A DNA stretch of 64,000 nucleotides, from positions 620,001 to 684,000 of the forward strand of contig NZ_CP038436.1 of the NCBI RefSeq assembly GCF_004683965.1, written 5' to 3'. Under the pieces are notes generated by a model. That model was not told the DNA's origin and searched no databases. It saw only the letters and a program-made list of their open reading frames with translations. Both the position numbers and the translations under genes were made by a program. Positions 49,554 to 59,965 of this stretch are shown here, one piece after another (position 1 is the stretch's first letter; the number at the start of each line of letters is the position of its first letter). The DNA comes from Nocardioides seonyuensis. GTDB taxonomy: Bacteria; Actinomycetota; Actinomycetes; Propionibacteriales; Nocardioidaceae.

Positions 49554-50588
49554 ATGAGCAAGGCGTCCGCAGCCCGCAGGCTGGCAGCCTCTGCGGCCTT
49601 TGGGGGCGGCGGGCTGTCGCTGCTCGGCGCCGGGCTGTACGGCGTGCTGGTCGCCGAGGCCAGGATCGCCCGGCGCATCATCGGGGACACCACAGGCGAG
49701 CCGCCCGACTCCACCGGGTGGTACGGCCGCGGCCGGCCCGGCCCGGCGATCCGCGTCGCCCTGCTCGGCGACTCCAGCGCCGCCGGCTACGGCGTCGAGC
49801 GCGTGGAGGACACTCCCGGCGCCCAGCTCGCCAGCGGGATCGCCAACCAGGCCGACCGACGCGTCCACCTGCGCGCCTTCGCGGTCGTCGGCGCCATGTC
49901 GAGCGACCTCGCCAAGCAGGTCGACGCCGCCCTGCCCACCGATCCCGATCTCGCCGTCATCCTCGTGGGCGCCAACGACGTGACCCACACCGTGCTGCCC
50001 GCGGCGTCGGTGCGCCACCTCGACGAGGGCGTACGACGCCTGCAGGACGCAGGCGTCGCCGTGCTGGTGGGGACGTGCCCCGACCTCGGGACGGTGCGTC
50101 CCATCCCGCCGCCGCTGAAGCAGGTCGCTCGGCACTGGTCGCGCCGGATCGCAGCCGCGCAGACCATCACCACCGTCGAGGCCGGGGGACGCACGGTCTC
50201 GCTCGGCGACATCCTCGGCCCCGAGTTCGAGGCCGCCCCGGCGCTGATGTTCGGCCCCGACCGCTTCCACCCCTCCGCCGACGGCTACAAGCAGCTCGCC
50301 GCGATCCTCATCCCGTCCTGCCTCGCCGCGCTCGGACTGATCCCCGAGGACGAGGCGAGGCCGGAGGCCTACCGCGGCGAGGGCGTGCTGCCGGTCGCGG
50401 CGGCCGCCGTCCGTGCCGTGCGCACCCCCGGCACCGAGCTCGGCGGCACCGAGGTCTCCGGCGCCCAGCGGGGCCTGCGTGGGCGCTGGGTCGAGCTTCG
50501 ACGTCGCCGTCGCCGTCCCTCCGGCGAGCCGGAGTCGCCGCAGGACGTCGAGGCTCTCGAGGACTCCGAGCCCGAGACCGCCTCCTGA
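49554..50588 (+). CDS. SGNH/GDSL-type esterase, membrane anchored
   Basis: A 344-residue SGNH hydrolase. An N-terminal hydrophobic segment (about 15-35) could anchor or export it. Block I is VALLGDSSAAGYG with Ser74, block II Gly in FAVVGAMSSD, block III VGANDVTH, and block V DRFHPSADGY carrying the Asp-His of the triad. It probably acts on acyl esters of lipids or cell-wall glycans. The C-terminal 50 residues are Arg-rich then acidic and probably disordered. Divergent from the histidine kinase gene. Confidence 0.88.
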   Translation: MSKASAARRLAASAAFGGGGLSLLGAGLYGVLVAEARIARRIIGDTTGEPPDSTGWYGRGRPGPAIRVALLGDSSAAGYGVERVEDTPGAQLASGIANQADRRVHLRAFAVVGAMSSDLAKQVDAALPTDPDLAVILVGANDVTHTVLPAASVRHLDEGVRRLQDAGVAVLVGTCPDLGTVRPIPPPLKQVARHWSRRIAAAQTITTVEAGGRTVSLGDILGPEFEAAPALMFGPDRFHPSADGYKQLAAILIPSCLAALGLIPEDEARPEAYRGEGVLPVAAAAVRAVRTPGTELGGTEVSGAQRGLRGRWVELRRRRRRPSGEPESPQDVEALEDSEPETAS

Positions 50589-50657
50589 GCTCAAGGTCGT
50601 CGATCGCTCGCACCAGGTACGAGCAGATCGCGACCTAGACACTGCAGACATGCAGAA

Positions 50658-50681
50658 GGCCCCGGGAGTGATCCCGAGGCC
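50658..50681. terminator. Bidirectional terminator
   Basis: Ten-base arms with one mismatch (50658-50667 and 50672-50681) around a GTGA loop, between the convergent SGNH and Bax-inhibitor-1 genes. Confidence 0.65.
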
Positions 50682-50705
50682 CTCGTGCTGTCTGACGCGT
50701 TGGGG

Positions 50706-51584
50706 TCAGTCCTGCTGGAAGATCGCCAGGATGCGCAGCAGGTTGGTGTAGATCCAGACCAGGCTGACGGTCAGCGCGAACGCGGCACGCCACGACTCGC
50801 GCTCGGGGAGGCCGGCCGCGATGCCCTTCTCGACGAAGTCGAAGTCGAGGATCAGCATGAACACACCGAGCACCAGGCCGCCGACCGCGAAGAGAAGGCC
50901 GATCCCGCCGAAGCCGAAGAAGCCGATCTGGTTGCCGAAGAAGCCCAGCACCATCTCGAGCAGGCCGAGCGCCACCATGCCGAACATGGCCGCGACGACG
51001 AACGTGCGGAACCTGTCGCCGACCTGGATGTTGAAGAACTTGTAGGCCGCGAGAGTGCCGGCGAAGGCGGCAAAGGTGCCGATCACGGCCTGGACGACGA
51101 TGTCGTTGGACACGCCGGCTGCTGCCGGGATGACCTTGGAGAAGGCACCGAGCGCGACGCCCTCGAGGGCGGCGAAGGCGATGACCAGCGCGGGGCTGAT
51201 GACCTTCTTGAACGAGTTGACCATCGACAGCCCGAAGGCTCCGAACGAGCCGATCATCAGCGCGAGGTAGAGACCGCTGGCGTTGCCTTCGCCCATGTCG
51301 GGAGTCATGATCCACGTCGCTGCTGCTGCCGCGATCACCACGAACAGCGACATCGCGCTCTTCTGCACGACGGAGTCGATCGTCATCCGGCCCTGGTCGA
51401 CCTGACCGGGGACGGTGCCGGGCTCGCCGGGCATGCCCGTGCCCCAGGTGGAGGGGTCGGCGGTCTGCTGGCCGTAGCCGGCGTAGCCGCCACCCGCGCC
51501 GGGGTAGGTCTGGTTGCCGTAGGCGTTGGCCGAGGGGCGGTTGAACTCCTCGGAACGGCGGAAGATGGGGTTGTTGCTCTGCAT
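50706..51584 (-). CDS. Bax inhibitor-1/YccA family membrane protein
   Basis: A 292-residue protein with seven transmembrane helices after a cytoplasmic Tyr/Gly-rich N-terminus (about 1-75, PGAGGGYAGYGQQT). The conserved family features include ALEGVALGAFSKV in the third helix region and the late aspartates in MLILDFDFVEKG. BI-1 relatives act as pH-sensitive calcium leak channels or protease regulators. AAGGAGAG stands 7 nt before the ATG at 51584. Single-gene unit with its own terminator. Confidence 0.9.
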   Translation of the reverse strand: MQSNNPIFRRSEEFNRPSANAYGNQTYPGAGGGYAGYGQQTADPSTWGTGMPGEPGTVPGQVDQGRMTIDSVVQKSAMSLFVVIAAAAATWIMTPDMGEGNASGLYLALMIGSFGAFGLSMVNSFKKVISPALVIAFAALEGVALGAFSKVIPAAAGVSNDIVVQAVIGTFAAFAGTLAAYKFFNIQVGDRFRTFVVAAMFGMVALGLLEMVLGFFGNQIGFFGFGGIGLLFAVGGLVLGVFMLILDFDFVEKGIAAGLPERESWRAAFALTVSLVWIYTNLLRILAIFQQD

Positions 51585-51710
51585 GGTTGGTCTCTCCTTG
51601 GAGGCCGGGAATGCTCCCCACTCTACTGGGGATCACCTTGTACAACGAGGGCGCGCCCGCTGCTGTTCCCGAACTGTGGCCGGGACATACGGGGCGGGAT
51701 GGACGGCCGG

Positions 51711-51784
51711 TGCCCCCGCTGGGGCTCGAACCCAGACTGTGCGGTTTTTAAGACCGCTTCCTCTACCGATTGGGATACAGGGGC
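51711..51784 (-). tRNA. tRNA-Leu (anticodon UAA), short variable loop
   Basis: A 74-nt cloverleaf on the minus strand: acceptor GCCCCTG/CGGGGGC, anticodon stem GCGGT/ACCGC with loop CTTAAAA (anticodon TAA), T arm CTGGG-TTCGAGC-CCCAG, discriminator A73, CCA not encoded. The anticodon reads the leucine codon UUA, very rare in high-GC actinobacteria. The variable loop is only 5 nt (ACAGT), whereas leucine tRNAs normally have a long variable arm; the D stem has only three good pairs. The structure is clear; the amino acid identity is by anticodon and A73 only. Confidence 0.8.
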
Positions 51785-51800
51785 CTGAGGCGCAAGGACC

Positions 51801-52358
51801 TCAGAGATAGGTCTTGCGAGCGTAGACGGCGTGCGCTCCCGCCGTACGGTCGAGGAACAACAGGCCGTTGCAGTGGTCGATCTCGTGCTGCAGCGCCCTC
51901 GCCTCGAAGGCCTCGGCCGCGAGCTCGACGGTCTCGCCGCTGCCCGGCAGCTGGCCTCGTACGACGATCCTGGTCGCGCGCTTCACGTCCCCGGTGAGGT
52001 CCGGCACGCTCATGCACCCCTCGCGTGCCTTCTCGTTGCGGCTGGCGGAGACGACCTCGGCGTTGCAGAGCACGAACGTGCCGTGGTGGGCGCGGGTCTT
52101 GGGGTGCGCGGACACGTCGACGCAGAAGACGCGCACGCCCTCCCCCACCTGGGGCGCGGCGAGCCCGACGCAGCCGGGCGAGACGCGCATGGTGGCGACC
52201 AGGTCGGCCGCCAGCTGGACGGTCTCGGGCGAGGTGGGGTCGACGTCGGCGCCGGACGCGGAGAGCACCGGGGCGGGGGCGCGCACGACGTCGCGCACCA
52301 CACCGGTCACGGGCAGCTCGTCCTCGGTCCAGTCACGGACCCGCTCGCTGAGGGCCAC
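51801..52358 (-). CDS. def: Peptide deformylase
   Basis: A 185-residue metalloenzyme that removes the formyl group from nascent proteins. All three motifs are present with small variations: GCVGLAAPQVG (motif 1), REGCMSVP (motif 2, with the metal cysteine) and LQHEIDHCNG (motif 3, HEIDH metal and catalytic residues). The GTG start lies 3 nt after the stop of the ACT-domain gene, so the two are probably one operon. The N-terminal 20 residues are longer than the minimal enzyme, as is common in actinobacteria. Confidence 0.94.
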   Translation of the reverse strand: MALSERVRDWTEDELPVTGVVRDVVRAPAPVLSASGADVDPTSPETVQLAADLVATMRVSPGCVGLAAPQVGEGVRVFCVDVSAHPKTRAHHGTFVLCNAEVVSASRNEKAREGCMSVPDLTGDVKRATRIVVRGQLPGSGETVELAAEAFEARALQHEIDHCNGLLFLDRTAGAHAVYARKTYL

Positions 52359-52361
52359 CGG

Positions 52362-52880
52362 TCAGAGCTCGTCGGAGTCGGCGACCCGCAGGGTCGCGCC
52401 CACGCCCAGGTCCCCGGCCACCCGGTCCAGCTCGGCCGACACGGCCTCGGGGTCGGCGTCCGCGGGCAGGTCGACCTCGGCGATCAGCAGGTAGAGGTCG
52501 CCGGAGAGCCGCGTGGTCAGGTCGGTGATGTTGCCGCCGGCGCGGGCAACGACCTCGGCCACCGCGGAGACGATGCCGGGCCGGTCACCGCCGTGGACCG
52601 AGAGCACCCAGGAGCTGCCGGATCGCGCCTCCACGTGCTCGGCCGGCACCTCGCGCACGGTCACCGTGAGCGATCCGTCCGCCACGAGCGGCGCCAGGGC
52701 CTCCTCGATCTCGGCGTCCGGGGCGTCGCCCTCGCAGATCAGCATCATCGCGAAGTGCCCACGCAGCAACGTCATCGTGGAGTCCTCGAGGTTGAGCCCG
52801 AGACCCGCGAGCTTGTCGGTGGTCTCGGCGATGATGCCGGGACGGTCGTGGCCGAGGACGGTGATGGCGTGGAGTGTCAC
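52362..52880 (-). CDS. Tandem ACT-domain protein (GcvR-like)
   Basis: A 172-residue protein of two ACT domains: the first opens with AITVLGHDRPGIIAETTDKL and the second with VLSVHGGDRPGIVSAVAEVV, both with the DRPGI signature that binds small ligands such as amino acids. This layout is that of GcvR-type regulators of glycine cleavage. There is no DNA-binding domain, so it would act through a partner. The GTG at 52880 is 6 nt from a CACAAT -10 box. Followed closely by def. Confidence 0.85.
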   Translation of the reverse strand: MTLHAITVLGHDRPGIIAETTDKLAGLGLNLEDSTMTLLRGHFAMMLICEGDAPDAEIEEALAPLVADGSLTVTVREVPAEHVEARSGSSWVLSVHGGDRPGIVSAVAEVVARAGGNITDLTTRLSGDLYLLIAEVDLPADADPEAVSAELDRVAGDLGVGATLRVADSDEL

Positions 52881-52884
52881 GCCC

Positions 52885-53712
52885 TCATTGTGTCAGCGCA
52901 CGCGCCCGCTCGAAGACCTCATCCAGCATGACCGGGGTGAGCCGACCGGTGAAGGTGTTGTGCTGGCTGGGGTGGTAGCACCCGAGCAGGGTGACGCTGC
53001 CCCCTGCGGGCACGTCGAGGTCGACCTCGGCGAGGTGCCCGAACCTCGGCTTCGGCCTGGGTACGACGACCCCGGCAGCGGCCATCGACCGCAGCGCACC
53101 GTCCCAGCCGTACCCGCCGAGCGCCACGACCACTCGGACGCTGGGCAGCAGGTGCTGGATCTCGGCGGCGATCCACGGCGCGCAGGTGTCGCGCTCGGTG
53201 GTGGTCGGCTTGTTGTCCGGGGGCGCGCACCGCACCGTGGCCACCACGCGGGCGTCGAAGAGCCGCTGGCCGTCACCGGCGTGCTCGCTGGTCGCCTGCG
53301 CTGCCCAGCCGGTGCGGTGGAGGGACGCGAAGAGCCAGTCACCGCTGGAGTCGCCGGTGAAGACGCGGCCGGTGCGGTTGCCGCCGTTGGCGGCGGGGGC
53401 GAGGCCGACGATGAGCATCGAGGGCTCGGGGTCGCCCCACCCGGCGATCGGCCGCCCCCAGTAGGGCTGGTCGGCGAAGGACGCACGTTTGGTCTCGGCG
53501 ACGTCCTCACGCCAGCGGACGAGCCGGGGGCAGGCTGCGCAGACGCTGATCCGCGCGTCGATCTCGGCCAGCGACGCCCGGGAGAGTCGTCGTACCTGGG
53601 CAGCGGTGCGCGCGACGGGCGTGTCCGGTGCCGCCGGGTCGTCAGGCCAGCCGGTGCCCGGAGGGACCGGGCTCTCGAACGGCTCGCCGGTGATCGGGTG
53701 GGGAAGCATCAC
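52885..53712 (-). CDS. Uracil-DNA glycosylase, family 5-like (Fe-S)
   Basis: A 275-residue DNA repair glycosylase of the UDGb (family 5) type found in actinobacteria and archaea. Motif A is GLAPAANGGNRTGRVF, motif B is GCYHPSQHNTFTGRLT, and cysteines including CAACPRL and those near VRCAPPDNKPT would hold a 4Fe-4S cluster. It removes uracil and related deaminated bases. The GTG at 53712 overlaps the ppx stop in a GTGA, and an ATG one codon later gives a TGATG; either could be used. Confidence 0.88.
   Translation of the reverse strand: MMLPHPITGEPFESPVPPGTGWPDDPAAPDTPVARTAAQVRRLSRASLAEIDARISVCAACPRLVRWREDVAETKRASFADQPYWGRPIAGWGDPEPSMLIVGLAPAANGGNRTGRVFTGDSSGDWLFASLHRTGWAAQATSEHAGDGQRLFDARVVATVRCAPPDNKPTTTERDTCAPWIAAEIQHLLPSVRVVVALGGYGWDGALRSMAAAGVVVPRPKPRFGHLAEVDLDVPAGGSVTLLGCYHPSQHNTFTGRLTPVMLDEVFERARALTQ
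52887..52892 (-). promoter_or_regulatory. -10 box (leaderless) of the ACT-domain gene
   Basis: CACAAT on the minus strand, 6 nt before the GTG at 52880; it lies in the last codons of the glycosylase gene. Confidence 0.4.
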
Positions 53713-54656
53713 GAAGCGGTCCCGCGGTCGCCGATCTCATGAGCACCGATCCCGCGGGCGATGCCGTAGAGGATGTCCGCCTCGGAGACGAGGTAGCTCT
53801 CACAGGTCGACCGACGCAGGATTCGGCTCCAGATCAGGGCCCCTGCCCCGATGACGTCGGCCCGGCCCGGGTGCATGTAGGGCAGCGCGCGACGCTGCTC
53901 GACCGTCATCGCGAGCAGGTCGTCGCAGAACTCGAGGGTGCGGTCGATGCGCAGCGAGGCGCCGTCGAAGGCGTCCCGGTCGTAGCCGGGGAGGTCCAGG
54001 ACACCGCACGCGATGGTCTTGATGGTGCCGGAGGTGCCGATCACCGAGCGTGCACCGGAGATGCCGATGCCCGAGTCGTCGAGGTGCCGGTCGATGTCGT
54101 CGACGCATGCGCCCACCTGACGCTCCGTCGGTGGGTCGTCGTGGAGGTGGCGCTCGGTGAGCCGGACCGACCCGATGTCCATCGACGTGGACTCCCGCGG
54201 GCCCGAGTCGCCCAGCACCAGCTCGGTCGAGCCGCCGCCTATGTCGACGACCAGCACCGGCTGCGGTGGTTGGACGGGCAGTGCACCGAGGGCGCCGTCG
54301 TGGACCAGGGCCGCCTCCTCGTCGCCGGAGAGGACCTCGGGCCGCACCCCCAGCCGCTCCTCCACCCCAGTGGTGAAGAGCTCGGCGTTGCGGGCGTCGC
54401 GGGTCGCCGAGGTGGCACAGAACCTGATCAGCTCTGGCGGCACGCCGTATTCGCCGATGCGCGCCGCGAGCTCCTCGACGGCGGCGAACGTGCGCGCCAG
54501 CGCCTCCGGTGCCAGCTCGCCGGTGACGTCGACCCCCTGTCCCAGGCGCACGACGCGGGACTCGCGGTGTCGTACGGCGAAGCCCCGGTCGGTCTGCTCG
54601 CCGATCAACAGCTTGATGGAGTTGGTGCCGCAGTCGACTGCCGCCACGGTGGTCAT
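53709..54656 (-). CDS. Ppx/GppA family phosphatase (exopolyphosphatase)
   Basis: A 315-residue ASKHA-fold phosphatase of the Ppx/GppA group that releases phosphate from polyphosphate or pppGpp. Motifs: VAAVDCGTNSIKLLIGE (phosphate 1), SGDEEAALVHDG and VLVVDIGGGSTELVLGD (phosphate 2), IGTSGTIKTIACG (adenosine). It is the short single-module form usual in actinobacteria. The start at 54656 is placed 7 nt from a CAGAAT -10 box. In the same conserved neighbourhood as DUF501, ftsB-like and eno genes. Confidence 0.92.
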   Translation of the reverse strand: MTTVAAVDCGTNSIKLLIGEQTDRGFAVRHRESRVVRLGQGVDVTGELAPEALARTFAAVEELAARIGEYGVPPELIRFCATSATRDARNAELFTTGVEERLGVRPEVLSGDEEAALVHDGALGALPVQPPQPVLVVDIGGGSTELVLGDSGPRESTSMDIGSVRLTERHLHDDPPTERQVGACVDDIDRHLDDSGIGISGARSVIGTSGTIKTIACGVLDLPGYDRDAFDGASLRIDRTLEFCDDLLAMTVEQRRALPYMHPGRADVIGAGALIWSRILRRSTCESYLVSEADILYGIARGIGAHEIGDRGTAS

Positions 54657-54663
54657 GGTCACC

Positions 54664-54669
54664 ATTCTG
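54664..54669 (-). promoter_or_regulatory. -10 box of ppx
   Basis: CAGAAT on the minus strand, 7 nt before the ATG at 54656. The corresponding -35 position (about 54687-54692) falls inside the palindromic repeat at 54685-54704. Confidence 0.45.
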
Positions 54670-54684
54670 CCCACCCACCCGCTC

Positions 54685-54704
54685 GTTCATTCACGTGCAT
54701 GAAC
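54685..54704. repeat. 20-bp palindromic repeat, left copy (candidate TetR operator)
   Basis: GTTCATTCACGTGCATGAAC, a near-perfect palindrome, identical to 55188-55207. It covers the start region of the decayed TetR gene and the -35 region of ppx. Confidence 0.8.
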
Positions 54705-55205
54705 ACGCAGGCGGAGGCCCGGCCGTCGACCCTGTGGAGAGCAGGAGCGGCAGGTACGCCGACGCCGTGGCCGATGCGGCCATTCCACTCCTGGCTGTGC
54801 GCGGTGCGAGCGGAGTGACGCTGAGAAGTCTCGCCGACGCGATGCAGATGACCCCTCAGGCCGATGGACTGTTCGGAGGTCGCGGCCACTCGTGCGTGGC
54901 TCTCCCTCTGTGAGCTTGCGAGGCACAACGACGAGCTCGCCCGGGTGCTGGCGCCCTGGCTGGAGCACGAGACACGGACCATCGGTCGGCTTGCCGCGTC
55001 GTCACTGGCCAAGGGGGCGCGGGTGGGGCTGGACGAGACGCCTTCACAGCTCCTGCCGAGCGACCTCATCGCTGTCGAGGCGGTCGTCCACGGACTACGC
55101 CAGCAGATGGTCCGCCGTACTGACCCGCTCGGTATCGAAGACGCCCAGGAGGCTCTGCGGACAGCGCTGGCCGCGCTCCTGCTGCCAGTTCATTCACGTG
55201 CATGA
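54695..55205 (+). pseudogene. Decayed TetR-family regulator
   Basis: Two out-of-frame pieces. The first (54695-54913) holds the TetR helix-turn-helix (RYADAVADAAIPLLAVRGAS, then GVTLRSLADAMQMTPQA). The second (54864-55205, different frame) is a TetR C-terminal ligand/dimer domain (EVAATRAWLSLCELARHNDE, then LARVLAPWLEHET). Together they give about 150 residues against the usual 190-200, so the middle is missing as well as frameshifted; an internal deletion near 54850-54880 explains both. The gene is bounded by two identical 20-bp palindromes that include its start codon region and its stop codon. Confidence 0.75.
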
Positions 55206-55207
55206 AC
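55188..55207. repeat. 20-bp palindromic repeat, right copy
   Basis: Second identical copy, containing the TGA stop of the TetR C-terminal frame (LPVHSRA then stop). The two copies are 503 bp apart in the same orientation. Confidence 0.8.
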
Positions 55208-55222
55208 TTCGCGGGAGGCGCG

Positions 55223-55735
55223 TCAATCCGGTCGGTCCACGCAGGGGCCGGACTCCCACCACTCGCCGACCAGGTCGAGGACCTCGTCGCCGAGCGGGTT
55301 GACGCCGCGACCCTGCGCCAGCGACTGCCCGGCGAGCACGTGGAGGCACTTCACCCGGGTGGGCATGCCGCCGGCGGAGATGCCCTCGATCTCGGGGACG
55401 TCGAGGCCGGCCTCGGCGGCGATCCGGTTACGGGCGGCGAGGTAGCGCTCGTGGGCGCCGCGGTAGGCGTCGGCGAGCTCAGGGTCGGTGTCGAGCCGCT
55501 CCTCCATCTCCTTCATCACGTGGCTGCCCTCGAGCCGGCCGATGCGCGAGGCCGCCCGGGGGCAGGTGAGGTAGTAGGTGGTGGGGAACGGCGTGCCGTT
55601 CGGGAGGCGGGGCTCGGTGGTCACCACGTCGGGGTTGCCGCACGGGCAGCGGTGCCCGACCTCGTGGATCCCCCGCGGCTCGCGGCCCAGCTGCGCCTCG
55701 ACAGCGGCCCGGTCGGCGGGATCGACGTCGCTCAC
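55223..55735 (-). CDS. DUF501 domain protein
   Basis: A 170-residue actinobacterial DUF501 protein. Conserved features: RCPCGNPDVVTTEPRLPNGT with a likely metal-binding CPCG, PFPTTYYLTCPRAASRIGRL, and the C-terminal MPTRVKCLHVLAGQSLAQGR. Its function is unknown, but the gene is conserved next to the ftsB-like gene and ppx in this phylum. The GTG at 55735 overlaps the ftsB-like stop in a GTGA, so the two are co-translated, hinting at a cell-division or cell-wall link. Confidence 0.9.
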   Translation of the reverse strand: MSDVDPADRAAVEAQLGREPRGIHEVGHRCPCGNPDVVTTEPRLPNGTPFPTTYYLTCPRAASRIGRLEGSHVMKEMEERLDTDPELADAYRGAHERYLAARNRIAAEAGLDVPEIEGISAGGMPTRVKCLHVLAGQSLAQGRGVNPLGDEVLDLVGEWWESGPCVDRPD

Positions 55736-56334
55736 TGGCCACTCCCCTGGCCCCGGGTCCCGTCGACGAGCTCGGCGGGGTCCTCGGTCGGCTTCGGCGG
55801 GTTGCCCGCCAGCTCCATCGAGTCCCAGGCCGCGGTCCACCACGCCGTGGGCTCGGTCCTGATCACCTCGTCGGGGTCGTTGAGAGATGCCTGCGCCTCC
55901 AGGGGCTTGCCGTCGGGGCCGATCACCTCGAAGCCGGTCTCGCCGGGCATCAGGTAGCCGAAGCGCTCGCGGGCCTGGGCCTTGACGTAGGCGGGGTCCT
56001 CCCACCGGCGCTTCTCGCGCTCGAGGTCGTTGATGCTCGCCTCGCGCTCCGCGATCTGCGCCTTGAGGTCGCCGATGTGGCTGCGCTGCTGGAGGTAGGC
56101 CCGCAGCGACGAGGCGTAGGACACCGTGAGCACGGCGAGCACCAGGACGAGGACCGCAGCGCGTCCGGTGAACCGCCCCCTCGTGGGAGGGGTCGGCTCG
56201 ACGGGGCGCGTCGACCCGGTGTCGGCAGTGCCGGCGCCCGGCGTGCGTGGTCGAGCGCCGCGCATCCCCGGTCGCGTGCTGCCACCCGGCCCGCCGCGCG
56301 GCGTACGACGGCCGTGCGGAGACGAGGAGGGCAT
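55732..56334 (-). CDS. FtsB/DivIC-like septum formation initiator
   Basis: A 200-residue bitopic division protein: Arg/Pro/Gly-rich cytoplasmic N-terminus (about 1-52), one transmembrane helix (about 55-75), an extracytoplasmic coiled coil (QQRSHIGDLKAQIAEREASI, then NDLEREKRRWEDPAYVK) and a short C-terminal domain with ARERFGYLMPGETGF, the FtsB/DivIC signature. It would join FtsL and FtsQ in the divisome. CACACT 7 nt before the ATG suggests a leaderless start. It lies 19 bp downstream of eno, as in mycobacteria. Confidence 0.9.
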   Translation of the reverse strand: MPSSSPHGRRTPRGGPGGSTRPGMRGARPRTPGAGTADTGSTRPVEPTPPTRGRFTGRAAVLVLVLAVLTVSYASSLRAYLQQRSHIGDLKAQIAEREASINDLEREKRRWEDPAYVKAQARERFGYLMPGETGFEVIGPDGKPLEAQASLNDPDEVIRTEPTAWWTAAWDSMELAGNPPKPTEDPAELVDGTRGQGSGQ

Positions 56335-56341
56335 GGGCTCC

Positions 56342-56347
56342 AGTGTG
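56342..56347 (-). promoter_or_regulatory. -10 box (leaderless) of the ftsB-like gene
   Basis: CACACT on the minus strand, 7 nt before the ATG at 56334, between eno and ftsB. Confidence 0.4.
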
Positions 56348-56353
56348 CCCCGA

Positions 56354-58818
<2,465 letters not shown>

Positions 58819-59229
58819 TCAGTCCGGGTCGTTGGTCCGCTCAGCTCGCTCCGCGGCCTTCGCAGCGTTGTAGAGCGCCATCACCTCGTCGACCGTGGTG
58901 GCGACCGCGTCGCCGAACACGTGCGGGTTGCGGCGCTCCATCTTGGCGATGACCCCACGCGCGACGTCCTCGAGGGTGAAGTCGCCGGCCTCCTCGGCGA
59001 TCACCGCGTGGATCACCACCTGCAGGAGCAGGTCGCCCAGCTCGTCGCAGAGCGCGGCCGGGTCGCCGGACTCGATCGCCTCCACGACCTCCTCGGCCTC
59101 CTCCCGCACGAACGGGATCAGCGAGGTGTGGGTCTGCTCGCGCTTCCACGCGCACTCGCGGTGCAGCAGGCGCATCTGGTCGGCGAACTCCTCCAGAGCC
59201 GAGCCGTCAGCGCCCGCGCCGCCGGTCAT
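58819..59229 (-). CDS. MazG-family nucleotide pyrophosphohydrolase
   Basis: A 136-residue all-alpha NTP pyrophosphohydrolase, a single MazG domain. Motifs: RLLHRECAWKREQTHTSLIP, FVREEAEEVVEAIESGD (the first EExxE magnesium site) and CDELGDLLLQVVIHA (ExxD). It hydrolyses house-keeping or damaged nucleoside triphosphates to monophosphates. The ATG is 1 nt after the stop of the lipoprotein gene. Its stop directly abuts the stop of the permease remnant. Confidence 0.92.
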   Translation of the reverse strand: MTGGAGADGSALEEFADQMRLLHRECAWKREQTHTSLIPFVREEAEEVVEAIESGDPAALCDELGDLLLQVVIHAVIAEEAGDFTLEDVARGVIAKMERRNPHVFGDAVATTVDEVMALYNAAKAAERAERTNDPD

Positions 59230-59230
59230 G

Positions 59231-59908
59231 TCAGCCGCAGCGCTGGTTGGCCGGCAGCGAGCTGGCGAAGGCCACGCTGGGCTGCTCCTCGAGCCCTGAC
59301 CTGGCGGTGTCGCTCACCGCCACGGAGAGGTTGGTGTCGACCGGCTCGAGCTGGCCGTCGACGTTCTCCAGCCCGTAGCGCGGGTCGACCTCGAGACCGT
59401 TGGCGTCGGGCCAGGTGTTGAAGACCTCGACACCGGCCTGCCCGACCTGCTCACGCGTGGGCTCCTCGATGCCCTGAACCTCGAGCTCGATCATGCCCAC
59501 CCGCTCGGCGACGTCATTGGCGAGCGCGGTGGACGAGGTCAGGAGCACGTAGTCCTCACGAACCTCCTCGGGCTCCGACGCCACCGAACGGCGACGCTGC
59601 TCGACGTCGTCGGCGTAGGTGCTCCCCGGCTCGATGCCGTAGGCGTCGGCGATCTGGGTGGCCTGCGAGCGGAGGGTCAGCAGCCGGACCACCGCCTGGC
59701 GCACCACCGCCATCGGGACGACGTTGCCCTGGCTCTCGAACTGCTCGCCCAGCGCGTCGCACAAGTGGCTGGTCGCCTCGTCGATGCGGTCGTGGGAGAT
59801 CTCATGGTCTCCCACCGAGACCGCGACGCCCGGCGTGGTGCCGCATCCCGAGAGCAGCACAGCCGCCGTCGCCAGCCCTGCCGCGGTCGTCCACCGGGTC
59901 CTGCTCAC
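59231..59908 (-). CDS. SurA-N-like lipoprotein (LpqU-region homologue)
   Basis: A 225-residue lipoprotein: signal sequence ending in the lipobox VLLSGCG (Cys about residue 22), then a SurA N-terminal-like chaperone domain (AVSVGDHEISHDRIDEATSH, helical core to about 190). It probably assists folding of exported proteins. The start is the GTG at 59908, which has AAGGAG 7 nt upstream; two ATGs further upstream lack this. In mycobacteria a lipoprotein gene likewise sits between mfd/mazG and eno. Confidence 0.85.
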   Translation of the reverse strand: MSRTRWTTAAGLATAAVLLSGCGTTPGVAVSVGDHEISHDRIDEATSHLCDALGEQFESQGNVVPMAVVRQAVVRLLTLRSQATQIADAYGIEPGSTYADDVEQRRRSVASEPEEVREDYVLLTSSTALANDVAERVGMIELEVQGIEEPTREQVGQAGVEVFNTWPDANGLEVDPRYGLENVDGQLEPVDTNLSVAVSDTARSGLEEQPSVAFASSLPANQRCG

Positions 59909-59965
59909 GAGCTCACTCCTTGTCGCGGGTCTTGCCATGTCCCGCAACTGGGTCACGGGAACTGG

